Positions 1-8,166 are shown, counted from the first letter of the stretch. The stretch: 64,000 bases of DNA from Maribacter algicola (GCF_003933245.1 NZ_QUSX01000001.1:434001-498000); one strand, 5' to 3'. Translations and numbers: made by a program. The notes: generated from the sequence alone by a model not told the origin.

Positions 1-154
1 CGGCCCTTATACCATTCTCGAGTCCCTTTCCAGCGGCCAACAATATGATCAGTATAAAAATCCCCCAAAAGACACCAAAGGCCGTAAGCAATGTCCTGAA
101 CCAGTTTGTGGTTAGTACCTGCAATATTTCGTCCCATCGGTCTTTATTGAACAT
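1..154 (-). CDS. ABC transporter permease, MacB/FtsX type (partial, N-terminus only)
   Basis: Only the first 51 codons are present; the gene runs off the left edge. The visible part begins MFNKDRWDEILQVL, a short cytoplasmic helix, then one hydrophobic segment (about residues 20-43) and a charged, glycine-rich turn. This is the layout of the first membrane helix of MacB-like permeases, whose large periplasmic domain would follow. The start resembles that of the gene just upstream on the same strand (MFDIERWQEIFDTI), so the two look like tandem paralogues in one operon. The family works with an MacB-type ATPase to move substrates or act mechanically on the envelope; no ATPase gene is visible here. 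The substrate is unknown. Confidence 0.75.
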   Translation of the reverse strand, partial: MFNKDRWDEILQVLTTNWFRTLLTAFGVFWGIFILIILLAAGKGLENGIRA

Positions 155-187
155 TTTAAGCTAATTAATCGGTTAAAACCTTGAATA

Positions 188-1435
188 TCACTCTTCTTTT
201 AAGGCTACAATCGGTTTGATTTTTGCGGCGCGCCAAGCGGGGAAAAAACCTGCTAAAGCACCGGCAAAAACCAATAATAAAACGGTTGTTATCGCAACAT
301 TAAAATTTATGGAGGGGTTGACCACATAGTCCACTTCAACATTTGGACCTATCAATTCCAACAGACCCATACTGAAAATAAGGCCTGCAAAACCCGAAAC
401 TGCAGTAACAAAGATGGCCTCATGCAGAATCATACCTACAATGGACCATGGTTTGGCACCTAAGGCTTTTCGAATACCTATTTCCCTAGTTCTTTCCTTA
501 ACGATAATCAACATTATATTGCTCACCCCAACAATACCCGCAATAATCGTACATACCCCCACGAACCAAAAGAAAAACTTGATGCCACCGATAAGGTTCA
601 TGAACCGTTGTACATTTTCTAATGTGTTAAAGGTATTTATGGCGCTCATATCATCAGGAGCCACGGTGTGCGATTGCTTTAAATATGTCTTTATTTCGTC
701 TGTGAATTTTATGGACTCGGCAAGGGTTTTTTCAAATGTGGCTGCGGGCTTTAATGTGAAAAACATCATGTTGAGGCTATCGCCACCATTAAAAACACGC
801 TGACCGGTGCTTAAGGGAATATAAATACGGTCTTCTTCTCGCTCGCCCCCCTTGTCGCCGTAAACGCCAATAATCTTGAAGCTTAAATCCGCTATTTTTA
901 ATTCACGCCCTACGGGCTCCTCCTCATTTTGTAATAATTCCCGATGGATTTTGTTGCTGATAACGGCAACCTTGGAAACGGACTGATGGTCCTTGTAATT
1001 TAAGAACCTCCCTTTGGAAATAAACTCATTTTCTATTTGTTGGTATTCTGGCGAAATCCCCTGAACGGAATAAGCACCTGATTCCTTTTTATAATTGATG
1101 CTTGCATTGAATACCCTAAAATTGGGTGATTTATATTCAAGTTCATCAGCATATTTATCCTCTATGTAGTCGTAATTTTCGTTTCGTAAACGTATGGGTC
1201 TGCCCGGATTCAAACCTTTATATTCTTTGGTAGTCACTTGGGTCCATACGCCAATACGATTACTGGCATCCTCCTCAAATTCTTGGGCAATACCATTTTG
1301 CATGCCCTGACCAAAACCCAATAAAATTACAAGGATAAAAATTCCGGAAGCGACCGAGATACCCGTAAGGACTGTCCGCAATTTATTTTTACGGATAGTA
1401 TCGAAAATCTCTTGCCATCTTTCGATGTCGAACAT
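188..1435 (-). CDS. ABC transporter permease, MacB/FtsX type
   Basis: A 415-residue permease with one N-terminal membrane helix (about 20-43), a periplasmic MacB-type domain (about 45-270), and three C-terminal helices forming the FtsX domain (about 285-410). The loop 'KERTREIGIRKALGAK' after the second helix is the usual coupling segment that contacts the ATPase. I start at ATG 1435 (MFDIERW). Upstream in-frame codons would need a TTG at 1507 and would add a hydrophobic stretch unlike the family. The stop lies 33 bases before the next, partial permease, so the pair is probably co-transcribed. Relatives export lipoproteins, peptides or drugs, and no substrate can be named from sequence. Confidence 0.9.
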   Translation of the reverse strand: MFDIERWQEIFDTIRKNKLRTVLTGISVASGIFILVILLGFGQGMQNGIAQEFEEDASNRIGVWTQVTTKEYKGLNPGRPIRLRNENYDYIEDKYADELEYKSPNFRVFNASINYKKESGAYSVQGISPEYQQIENEFISKGRFLNYKDHQSVSKVAVISNKIHRELLQNEEEPVGRELKIADLSFKIIGVYGDKGGEREEDRIYIPLSTGQRVFNGGDSLNMMFFTLKPAATFEKTLAESIKFTDEIKTYLKQSHTVAPDDMSAINTFNTLENVQRFMNLIGGIKFFFWFVGVCTIIAGIVGVSNIMLIIVKERTREIGIRKALGAKPWSIVGMILHEAIFVTAVSGFAGLIFSMGLLELIGPNVEVDYVVNPSINFNVAITTVLLLVFAGALAGFFPAWRAAKIKPIVALKEE

Positions 1436-1553
1436 TGATTGGTTTTTTGATGATTGATGAATGCAATACACGAATCGCACAATAATCAGACTAACAAGTC
1501 CGCCCAATGTTACAGATAAAGAATAAAAAAAGTGTTAAAGTTTTAAAACTGTG

Positions 1554-1805
1554 TTAAGATCTCATTTTGCGGTACACAAAATAGAAGACACCTGCTACGA
1601 GTATATAGGGTATGGCCATTAGGTAAACTATACCATTATTGATACCTTCCGCAGTAGTACCCGATGCCTCGCTTTCCAGTACCGCCCTGCACATGGCACA
1701 TTGCGCTTCTGTTGCCGAAGGAAACAACAAAATACTAATCACGAAAACAAGAAAGAAGCCTTTGTAGTTACTTCTGGCAAATATTGGAATACGATGCGGT
1801 TTCAT
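1554..1805 (-). CDS. small membrane protein with CxxC motif, conserved hypothetical
   Basis: An 83-residue protein. A basic N-terminus and hydrophobic stretch (about 14-33) end in TEAQ, a likely signal peptide. The motif CAMC follows directly, then a short acidic segment and one C-terminal membrane helix (about 60-78) with a basic end. The two cysteines would therefore face the periplasm next to the membrane, which suits metal or disulfide chemistry, though nothing proves this. It is the last gene of a run with a SCO copper chaperone and a DUF420 protein, so a part in oxidase assembly is a reasonable inference. I know similar short flavobacterial proteins but no assigned function. Confidence 0.75.
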   Translation of the reverse strand: MKPHRIPIFARSNYKGFFLVFVISILLFPSATEAQCAMCRAVLESEASGTTAEGINNGIVYLMAIPYILVAGVFYFVYRKMRS

Positions 1806-1824
1806 ACTATGACTTTTTTATTCA

Positions 1825-2361
1825 TTATGAGGCATAATATGGCGAAATCATTAAATAAACTACGACACCTGTTACCGCAACATATAGCCATATGGGAAAT
1901 GTATATCTGGCCAACACCCTATGATCTTCAAATCGCCCTAAGTAGGCTTTGGCGTAGGTTCTCAGGACCAAGGGAATCAAGGCGATCGACAAAACGATAT
2001 GTGTAATCAATATAAAATAGTACACATAAGAAACAAAACCTTCCCCTCCATATGGGGTTGAATCAGATGTCATATGATAAAGTATGTACATTACCAAAAA
2101 AATGAGTGAAAGACCAATATTGATTGTCATTAAATTTTGGTGTAGCACCTGCCTTTGGTTCTTGATCGCCCAAACTGCTACAACGAGTAACACAGCGGTA
2201 AGACCATTGATAGTCGCATAAATAGGTGGCAAAATGGACAAAGGTTCCACATTTGGAATTTTTATACCAAAAAGCAATGCCACCACTATAGGAATTACCA
2301 CAGAGACCACAGTAATCATCCTATTGAACTTTTTCTCTTTAAGTGCGATATTATTTTCCAT
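1825..2361 (-). CDS. DUF420 family membrane protein (CtaM-like)
   Basis: A 178-residue protein with about five membrane helices (roughly 13-32, 44-64, 77-96, 112-131, 152-172) and conserved histidines in the middle (LHQNLM, ILYHMT, LITHIVLS). This matches DUF420, whose Firmicutes member CtaM is needed for making active aa3-type oxidase, probably at a heme-handling step. The gene follows the SCO gene with a one-base gap and lies downstream of the oxidase subunit III/IV genes, which supports a role in oxidase maturation. The family call is firm; the precise step is inferred. Confidence 0.85.
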   Translation of the reverse strand: MENNIALKEKKFNRMITVVSVVIPIVVALLFGIKIPNVEPLSILPPIYATINGLTAVLLVVAVWAIKNQRQVLHQNLMTINIGLSLIFLVMYILYHMTSDSTPYGGEGFVSYVYYFILITHIVLSIALIPLVLRTYAKAYLGRFEDHRVLARYTFPIWLYVAVTGVVVYLMISPYYAS

Positions 2362-2362
2362 A

Positions 2363-3088
2363 CTACTCCTCTAATAGTCTTTTTATGTCCTCCTTTAAGA
2401 TACCTATTTGTTCCTTCTCCCCTTCACTATTCTCACCCATCTCCTCTGTAATAGCACCTCTATAATAAACGATTGGATTTCCAAAGGCGTCCTTTCTCGA
2501 ACGTATATAACCGTTCTTATCTACCAATGCGAACAGACCGGAATGTTCGAAGCCCCCAGGGGCATCGGGCATTTCCGCTGCAAAAATATTGAAACCACTA
2601 TTCGCCAAATCATAAATTTCCTGCTTTTTACCGGTCATCAAATGCCAATCCATATCGGTAATCCCATATTTTTCAGCGTATTCCTTTAGCACTTGCGGTG
2701 TGTCAAAATCTGGCGTAATGCTGAATGAAGCAATTCCAAAGCTTTCATCATTTACAAATTCATTCTGCAAAGCCACTAAGTTTTTGGTCATAACAGGGCA
2801 TATACTAGGGCATCTGGTAAAAAAGAATTCCACAACAAATACTTTGCCCAAGTAATCCTTATCCGAAATTACCAGGCTATCTTGATTGATGAATTGAAAT
2901 GATGGAACCTTCCGTTTTTTACCATTGAGCAGTACATAACTTAAACCTCCATCAGATGAAGTCGTATTCATACGGTCAATTTCGACAACATCATCAGCCT
3001 TTAGTCGCTCCACGATTCTTGGTATAAAAATTATCCCGAATATGAGTATGACCAAAGAAACCCAAACGTATGTATACTTTTTGTTCAA
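2363..3088 (-). CDS. SCO family copper chaperone for cytochrome oxidase
   Basis: A 241-residue protein: one N-terminal membrane anchor (about 7-24) followed by a periplasmic thioredoxin-fold domain. The copper ligands of SCO1/SenC are present: C93 and C97 in the CPSIC motif and H182 in EHSGLF. SCO proteins deliver copper to the CuA site of oxidase subunit II or reduce its cysteines. No ATG precedes the membrane anchor; the only suitable start is TTG at 3088, six bases after the stop of the preceding gene, so translation may be coupled. The neighbours, a cysteine-less SCO-like protein, DUF420 and the oxidase subunits, fit the assignment. Confidence 0.9.
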   Translation of the reverse strand: MNKKYTYVWVSLVILIFGIIFIPRIVERLKADDVVEIDRMNTTSSDGGLSYVLLNGKKRKVPSFQFINQDSLVISDKDYLGKVFVVEFFFTRCPSICPVMTKNLVALQNEFVNDESFGIASFSITPDFDTPQVLKEYAEKYGITDMDWHLMTGKKQEIYDLANSGFNIFAAEMPDAPGGFEHSGLFALVDKNGYIRSRKDAFGNPIVYYRGAITEEMGENSEGEKEQIGILKEDIKRLLEE

Positions 3089-3094
3089 TCGTTT

Positions 3095-3718
3095 TTAATT
3101 AAGATTATTTTCCTTTCTTGCCATTCTATATTCTGCAAGTATAATTTTTACATCATCGACCATCTTGTTGTTCAAGTCCGCCACGGAAGCCGTATTATAA
3201 CCATATTTAATACCTTCATCCTCATCATGGTCCCTGCCTCTCAATTTTAAGTTTTTATCCACTATAAAAACATAGGGAGAACTTAGGTCGTTTTGCAGAT
3301 TCAAATTAGTTCCTAGGCTTTCAAATAAACTTAAAATAGAACCCTCCTCCAAAAAGGCAAAGTTCCATTTAGTAGTTTCATCAAGACTGGAAAGCTCTTT
3401 TTTTAAATCCATTACCGCAGCCTCCGTACCTTTGGGTACTACCATCAAAAATTGGAAGTCATCAAACTCATGAAAGCGCTTATAAATCTTTTGATTCAAG
3501 TTAAAGGCATTGCCTTTTCTCCCATCCACATCCTTTCCTAGAAACCCCAAAACGGTGATTCTATTGGAAAACATGGAATTCCCAACATTTTTTGGAATTT
3601 CCGATACACCATCATTTAAAACAGGTAACCTTCCAAAATTAGTGACTCCAGACGCAAAGAATAAATATGCCACTATAGGTAAAACGAACAAAACAATCAG
3701 TACAAAGTTTTTTTTCAT
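3095..3718 (-). CDS. membrane-anchored SCO/thioredoxin-like protein lacking cysteines
   Basis: A 207-residue protein with an N-terminal anchor (about 4-22) and a periplasmic domain. The domain has the order of a thioredoxin/SCO fold: a strand ending in VLGFLG where SCO carries CxxxC, a strand FLMVVPKG, and a late strand YVFIVDKN. It contains no cysteine at all, so it cannot bind copper as SCO does. It directly precedes the true SCO gene (six-base gap). I start at ATG 3718; a longer reading to 3733 would need another start codon. It could be a scaffold or partner for SCO. Function is not established, and the fold call is by eye. Confidence 0.7.
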   Translation of the reverse strand: MKKNFVLIVLFVLPIVAYLFFASGVTNFGRLPVLNDGVSEIPKNVGNSMFSNRITVLGFLGKDVDGRKGNAFNLNQKIYKRFHEFDDFQFLMVVPKGTEAAVMDLKKELSSLDETTKWNFAFLEEGSILSLFESLGTNLNLQNDLSSPYVFIVDKNLKLRGRDHDEDEGIKYGYNTASVADLNNKMVDDVKIILAEYRMARKENNLN

Positions 3719-3783
3719 ATAACCAGAGTCCAAATTTTCAATTTCAAGAATTTCATCTTGCGGAAATTACTATAAAACCAATG

Positions 3784-3791
3784 CAAAAATA
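3784..3791 (-). promoter_or_regulatory. possible promoter -7 element for the SCO-like/SCO/DUF420 genes
   Basis: On the minus strand this reads TATTTTTG, matching the Bacteroidota -7 consensus TAnnTTTG. It sits immediately after the terminator of the upstream oxidase genes and about 65 bases before the start of the next gene. No TTG occurs at the -33 spacing, so support is partial. Confidence 0.35.
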
Positions 3792-3793
3792 AA

Positions 3794-3817
3794 AAAGACG
3801 GTTCGTTAACCGTCTTT
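3794..3817 (-). terminator. intrinsic terminator after oxidase subunit IV
   Basis: The arms AAAGACGGTT and AACCGTCTTT pair perfectly over 10 bp around a CGTT loop. On the minus strand the stem is followed by a T-rich run. It lies 32 bases downstream of the subunit IV stop and should end the ctaB-subunit III-subunit IV transcript. Confidence 0.85.
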
Positions 3818-3848
3818 CTATTTTGTTAATTATGTTCTTTTAAAACAC

Positions 3849-4232
3849 TTAGAAATTCCATTTCACAAAACCATCCTTATATATTTCAAAAATATAATTA
3901 GCCTCTACCAACAGAATAAATACCAAATACAGGACCAAGAATATAGGTGTCCAAACTATGGCCCTCCTTAAAGCACTTTTCTCATCCCTTAGGTGCATAA
4001 AATCCCATGAAATATAATAGGCTTTCACCAATGTCAAAATGATAAAGATCCAGTTCAATAACTTCATACCCAACACATAGGTATCGGTCAGCACTGTGGG
4101 TTTGTAAATACCCAAAACAACCTCAACAGCCGTTACCAATGTCAAAAAGGCCAAAACGCCCCAAATCTTCTGGGTATTGGATTTAAACTTCCACAATCCT
4201 CTAAAAATCTCTAATTTATGTTCGTGTGCCAT
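3849..4232 (-). CDS. cytochrome c oxidase subunit IV family protein
   Basis: A 127-residue protein with three membrane helices (about 23-44, 52-73, 90-112), the size and topology of the prokaryotic subunit IV (COX4_pro) of caa3/aa3 oxidases. Conserved-looking features include AYYISWDFMHLRDEK between helices 2 and 3. It follows the larger subunit III gene by 33 bases and precedes a strong terminator, so it closes the operon. Subunit IV stabilises the oxidase and has no catalytic residues. Confidence 0.85.
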   Translation of the reverse strand: MAHEHKLEIFRGLWKFKSNTQKIWGVLAFLTLVTAVEVVLGIYKPTVLTDTYVLGMKLLNWIFIILTLVKAYYISWDFMHLRDEKSALRRAIVWTPIFLVLYLVFILLVEANYIFEIYKDGFVKWNF

Positions 4233-4265
4233 ACTATTTTAAATAATCTTTTCTACAACCAATTT

Positions 4266-5240
4266 TTACACTAAATAGAAGAAAGTAAATACAAAGACCC
4301 AAACCAAATCCACAAAGTGCCAATAGAGTCCTACTTTTTCTACCATTTCATAATGTCCTCTTCGTTCATAAGTACCCAGAACGACATTAAAAAATATAAT
4401 GAGGTTGATAACTACCCCGGAGAAAACGTGAAAACCGTGAAAACCTGTAATAAAGAAGAAAAAATCCGCAAACAGGCGACTACCGTATTCGTTGTGAATA
4501 AGATTAGCACCTTCAACCACCTGGGAAGCATCTGCCAGTTTTGAAAGGGATTCCTGTCTACTTAGCACTACTTTTTCGCCCTCCTCATTAATTGTCTCCG
4601 TTTTTATGGCCAAACTGGGATTTGCCTTGAATCCTTCGATTACCTCGTTCACGGTAAAACTAGTACGGGTGCCTTCTCCATAAAACCATATACCATTATT
4701 TTCCTCATGTGCAATGCGTTCGCTTGGGATAGTTTTTGCAAAATCTGCCAAAGCAACCCTATTTCCTGTCTCGGCATCCACAAACTGTAAAATCCTTCCT
4801 CCTTTGGTCTCCACAGCGCCGTAATCCCCTCGTATAAACGTTGCCCATTCCCAAGCTTGGGAGCCAACGAATATGGCACCACCAATGATAGTAGCGAACA
4901 TGTACCAAATAACCGCATTCTTTTTCATTCTATGACCAGCATCCACGGCCAAAACCATAGTTACGGAAGACATGATTAATATAAAGGTCATAAAGGCAAC
5001 ATAAATCATAGGGTAGTTACCATGAAAGAATGGTACGTGCGTAAAAACCTCATCGGCGATGGGCCAAGTTTCCATAAACTTGAAGCGTGAAAAACCGTAA
5101 GCGGCCAAAAAACCAGAAAAGGTAAGCGCATCCGAAACCAAGAAAAACCACATCATCAACTTACCATAGCTAGCACCTAAAGGCCTATTGCCTCCCCCCC
5201 ATGCATTTTCCTTAATCTCCGTTGTAACCGTCGTATCCAT
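4266..5240 (-). CDS. cytochrome c oxidase subunit III with a large soluble insertion
   Basis: A 324-residue heme-copper oxidase subunit III. Helices lie at about 28-48, 76-98, 108-130, 257-280 and 300-322, with family motifs SDALTFSGF, SQAWEW near 127-132 and FFITGFHGFHV near 262-272. Unlike the usual protein of about 200 residues, roughly 120 residues (136-255) are inserted between the WEW helix and the GFHGFHV helix. The insertion is polar, rich in glutamate and lysine, and probably outside the membrane. A second, compact subunit III is encoded just upstream. Subunit III supports the catalytic core and proton uptake; the role of the insertion is unknown. Confidence 0.9.
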   Translation of the reverse strand: MDTTVTTEIKENAWGGGNRPLGASYGKLMMWFFLVSDALTFSGFLAAYGFSRFKFMETWPIADEVFTHVPFFHGNYPMIYVAFMTFILIMSSVTMVLAVDAGHRMKKNAVIWYMFATIIGGAIFVGSQAWEWATFIRGDYGAVETKGGRILQFVDAETGNRVALADFAKTIPSERIAHEENNGIWFYGEGTRTSFTVNEVIEGFKANPSLAIKTETINEEGEKVVLSRQESLSKLADASQVVEGANLIHNEYGSRLFADFFFFITGFHGFHVFSGVVINLIIFFNVVLGTYERRGHYEMVEKVGLYWHFVDLVWVFVFTFFYLV

Positions 5241-5338
5241 AGAATTATGTATCGATTTAATAAAACTTTAGCAAATTTACATTTTTTTCAACTATATAAA
5301 AGCTGAATTTGATTCAAAACTTTTTTTGTTTCAAATTA

Positions 5339-5920
5339 TTATTTTACAAATGTCATAAATAACAATAGGTAGACCCAAAGCAGGTCCAAAAAGTGCCAAA
5401 AGGTCGCTCCCAGGGATATTCCTAGGTATTCGTCCCTTGTATACTTTCCTTTATATTGATTATATAAAACAACCAGTAGGGAAATCAGCCCGGCAACTAC
5501 GTGTACAATATGCACCATGGCAATCAAAAACACATAGGATAACTTTATGGTACTTGTAGGTCCAGTAAAATAATAACCCCTCGCCACCATTTGGGAAAAC
5601 CCATTAAACTGCATTAGAATAAAAGCGATTCCAAGGGCCAAGGTTCCTAACAACCAAGTTGTACCCATTTTATCATTTCCTTCCTTGACCGCCTTTTTTG
5701 CCAGTATATATGTAATACTACTAGTAATAATGATGACCGTACTTATATAGAACGAGGTTGGAAGTGCCAAGCTGCTTACCCAGTCTTCACGGGAACTACT
5801 TACTATATAGGCACTGGTCCATCCTGCAAAACCCATTAGCAAACTTACCATTCCGAACCAAAGAATCATCTTCTTTGACCTATCCCTCTTCTCCTTTTCA
5901 GTTCCTTTGGTTAAATCCAT
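5339..5920 (-). CDS. cytochrome c oxidase subunit III (compact paralogue)
   Basis: A 193-residue subunit III with five membrane helices (about 18-38, 54-73, 86-105, 127-149, 170-190). The motif HIVHVVAGL near 137-145 and the C-terminal LGATFWHFLDLLWVYLLL are typical of the family. The gene begins six bases after the ctaB stop, so the two are co-transcribed. The 98-base gap to the longer subunit III holds no terminator that I can see. Two adjacent subunit III genes are common in Bacteroidota oxidase clusters; they probably form parts of one complex. Confidence 0.9.
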   Translation of the reverse strand: MDLTKGTEKEKRDRSKKMILWFGMVSLLMGFAGWTSAYIVSSSREDWVSSLALPTSFYISTVIIITSSITYILAKKAVKEGNDKMGTTWLLGTLALGIAFILMQFNGFSQMVARGYYFTGPTSTIKLSYVFLIAMVHIVHVVAGLISLLVVLYNQYKGKYTRDEYLGISLGATFWHFLDLLWVYLLLFMTFVK

Positions 5921-5926
5921 ACTATA

Positions 5927-6826
5927 TTAAATAAACTTGTCCAACACATATATAATCTGCATAAGTGTAATATAACTTACACTGGCCAACATCAATTTCC
6001 TTGCCGTAACCGAATCCCTCTTTGCATATAACTTAAGGCCATAAAATAACATAACGCCTCCAAGCAACAAAATTAGTATCGCAGCGGGAATCGAAAGCAT
6101 CAACCTCCCTGTAATCCCAAACGCAGGAATTACAGATATTACCATCATCCAAATAGTGTACATGATAATTTGTAGTGCAGTACCCGTATCCTTTTTACCG
6201 GTAGGAAGCATCTTAAAACCCCCTCTTTGGTAATCTTCATGCAGCATCCAACCCAATGCCCAAAAATGGGGAAACTGCCAAAAAAATTGAATCATGAACA
6301 AGGTGCCCGGCTCAATACCAAAATCGTTTGTGGCCGCAACCCAGCCCAACATAAAAGGAATGGCACCCGGAAAAGCACCAACAAAAACCGATAGTGGTGT
6401 TTTCGTTTTTAGCGGAGTATATACACTTGTATATAAAAATATGGAGATAGCCCCAAACATGGCCGTTTTAGGGTTAAGGAGGTATAGACTAATAATCCCG
6501 AGTAAAGTTAAGCCAATGGCTATGGACATTGCCATAGAAACGGACATTCTTCCAGCGGGAATGGGCCTGTTTCTGGTCCGTTTCATCAAAGCGTCCAAAT
6601 CCCTTTCAATTACTTGATTATAGGCGTTACTTGCCCCAACCATGCAATAGCCGCCAAAGGCCAATAACAAAATAGATGATACACTTACTTCATAAGCACC
6701 CAGAAGATAACCCGCAATAGAGGAAAAAACCACACTGATCGCTAGTCTTACTTTGGTAATTTCCTTGAAATCAGCAAAAATCAATGGAAATGTGATGTCT
6801 TTTGCCATACGGACCGCGGTCTTCAT
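5927..6826 (-). CDS. ctaB: protoheme IX farnesyltransferase (heme O synthase)
   Basis: A 299-residue UbiA-family prenyltransferase that converts heme b to heme o, needed for heme a in the oxidase. About eight or nine membrane helices are visible. The allylic diphosphate-binding motif is in NQVIERDLDALMKRT followed by RNRPIP, and a second polar loop follows FFWQFPHFWALGWMLHEDY, both typical of CtaB/CyoE. I start at ATG 6826, about 15 bases after the predicted transcription start; ATG 6808 is the alternative. It is the first gene of the oxidase subunit III/IV operon. Confidence 0.93.
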   Translation of the reverse strand: MKTAVRMAKDITFPLIFADFKEITKVRLAISVVFSSIAGYLLGAYEVSVSSILLLAFGGYCMVGASNAYNQVIERDLDALMKRTRNRPIPAGRMSVSMAMSIAIGLTLLGIISLYLLNPKTAMFGAISIFLYTSVYTPLKTKTPLSVFVGAFPGAIPFMLGWVAATNDFGIEPGTLFMIQFFWQFPHFWALGWMLHEDYQRGGFKMLPTGKKDTGTALQIIMYTIWMMVISVIPAFGITGRLMLSIPAAILILLLGGVMLFYGLKLYAKRDSVTARKLMLASVSYITLMQIIYVLDKFI

Positions 6827-6846
6827 CCTTACACAAAATTGGACTG

Positions 6847-6877
6847 CAAAGATACTCTGACAAACCTTGTTCTGCAA
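6847..6877 (-). promoter_or_regulatory. promoter of the ctaB-oxidase subunit III/IV operon
   Basis: On the minus strand, TTG (6875-6877) is followed after 20 bases by TATCTTTG (6847-6854), matching the Bacteroidota consensus TTG-N19-20-TAnnTTTG. Transcription would start near 6841, leaving a very short leader before the ATG at 6826, which supports that start over codons further upstream. Confidence 0.7.
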
Positions 6878-6952
6878 ACCCAAGTTCCTATTTTAAATAA
6901 ATCTTAAGCTTCTACCAAGGATTGATATCAGGATTTGGAATAGTTCCATAAA

Positions 6953-6982
6953 AAAAGGTCCGAACTAAAGTTCAGACCTTTT
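6953..6982 (-). terminator. intrinsic terminator after tonB
   Basis: Arms AAAAGGTC/GACCTTTT and GAACT/AGTTC pair with one mismatch between them and a very short central loop. The minus-strand side ends in TTTT. It lies 18 bases downstream of the tonB stop and separates tonB from ctaB. Confidence 0.75.
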
Positions 6983-7000
6983 AAAATTTTTATAATACGA

Positions 7001-7705
7001 TTATTGTAACTTAAAGTTGATAGGAATACTAAAAGGTACACGAACCGCTCTACCTCGTTGTTTTCCGGGTGTCATTTTTGGTAACTTACCAATAATTCTA
7101 GCAGCCTCAGCTTCCAAATTTTTATCTGGTCCACGCATTCTTATGTTTCCAATGCTACCATCCTTTTGAATCACGAACATAACACTTACCCTTCCTTGGA
7201 TACCCATTTCTTGGGCAATTTCCGGATAGCGGAAGTTTTTACTGATATGCTTTTGAATCATGGAATTGAAACATGCCCTTTTATCACTTTCATTTTCACA
7301 ACCTGGAAAAACAGGTACATCCTCGATTACAGCAAAAGGAACGTCCACATCTTCAACCTCCTCCTCAACAACTACGTCTTCTACTTCGATGATTTCTTCC
7401 TCTTGGCTGGTCTCTGTAGACTCAATTACCGTTTCCTCAACCTCTTCTTCATCCTCGACCACCTCAATGATTTCAGGTGCAGCAGGTGGCGGTGGCGGTG
7501 GCGGTGTTTTAATCTGTTCCGTCATTGGAACTTCCTCATCCAGCAAATCATCGACATTCATTGAGATGTCATAGTTATTCACTTCATCATACGTTTTCCA
7601 TTCAAAGGCTATATACGTAAGCAACATAACAGCAAAAAGACCTACTACAAAGTATAAGCTGCTATTCTTGGTCAAATCCGCCTTTGGATTCTTTTTAGGT
7701 TCCAT
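7001..7705 (-). CDS. energy transducer TonB
   Basis: A 234-residue TonB-family protein. It has one N-terminal membrane anchor (about 17-34), a proline run near 69-75, a long very acidic spacer of glutamate and valine (about 80-125), and a C-terminal TonB domain (about 150-234) with the motifs YPEIAQEMGIQGRVSVMFVI and PGKQRGRAVRVPFSIPINF. TonB links the ExbB/ExbD proton motor to outer-membrane receptors. The spacer is unusually rich in acidic rather than Pro-Lys repeats. No exbBD genes lie nearby. It may power receptors such as the one at 59-61.5 kb, but which receptors it serves cannot be read from sequence. Confidence 0.92.
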   Translation of the reverse strand: MEPKKNPKADLTKNSSLYFVVGLFAVMLLTYIAFEWKTYDEVNNYDISMNVDDLLDEEVPMTEQIKTPPPPPPPAAPEIIEVVEDEEEVEETVIESTETSQEEEIIEVEDVVVEEEVEDVDVPFAVIEDVPVFPGCENESDKRACFNSMIQKHISKNFRYPEIAQEMGIQGRVSVMFVIQKDGSIGNIRMRGPDKNLEAEAARIIGKLPKMTPGKQRGRAVRVPFSIPINFKLQ

Positions 7706-7767
7706 ATATCATCATTTTAGTGTTCGCTAATTTAATTAATTAATCCTTAAACATGCAATTAAAATTT

Positions 7768-8166
7768 TCATTTTAACTGCTCCCCTTTATAAAAAAGGCT
7801 TCTTACAAGGAACATTCCGGTAATCGCCCCCAAGGAGTTGGCCAATGCGTCCAAAATATCCCCTTGTCTGTTCACGGTAATACTATACTGTAAAACTTCA
7901 ATAATCATGCCGTACATTATGGAAAATATTACCATACCCAAAAGTATGGCAGATGCTTTATACCTATGCACAAGATAATCCTTTATGGCAAAAAATCCCG
8001 TAACCACCATCACTAAGTAAAAGATAAAGTGAACCATTTTATCCAGGTGAGGAATCCTAAAGGCAAAGGATCCCATTTGCATGCCTTTAAAAGAAAATAA
8101 GCTGGAAAAAGTGACGAACACCATCCAGCTTACAAAAAGTATGTTATAAAAGAGCTTTTTAAGCAC
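7768..8166 (-). CDS. VanZ-like membrane protein
   Basis: A 132-residue protein with four membrane helices (about 8-24, 44-62, 72-90, 104-122). The segment [28 protein letters not shown] is the VanZ-family signature. The family is known from teicoplanin resistance, but most members, this one included, have no assigned function. No ATG is available: the best start is GTG 8166, inside the last codons of gcvH (GGTGCTTAA), so the genes overlap by eight bases and are probably translationally coupled. The gcvH-vanZ pair occurs widely in flavobacteria to my knowledge. Confidence 0.82.
   Translation of the reverse strand: MLKKLFYNILFVSWMVFVTFSSLFSFKGMQMGSFAFRIPHLDKMVHFIFYLVMVVTGFFAIKDYLVHRYKASAILLGMVIFSIMYGMIIEVLQYSITVNRQGDILDALANSLGAITGMFLVRSLFYKGEQLK

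Noticed and set aside
1529..1556. AT-rich palindrome AGTTTTAAAACT with flanking GTGTTAA repeats downstream of the small CxxC gene
   Set aside because: Too AT-rich and short to be called a terminator or operator; likely chance.
7260..7574. Serine-rich open frame on the plus strand opposite tonB
   Set aside because: It is the complement of the glutamate/valine-rich spacer of tonB; its composition is explained entirely by that repeat and it has no start signal.
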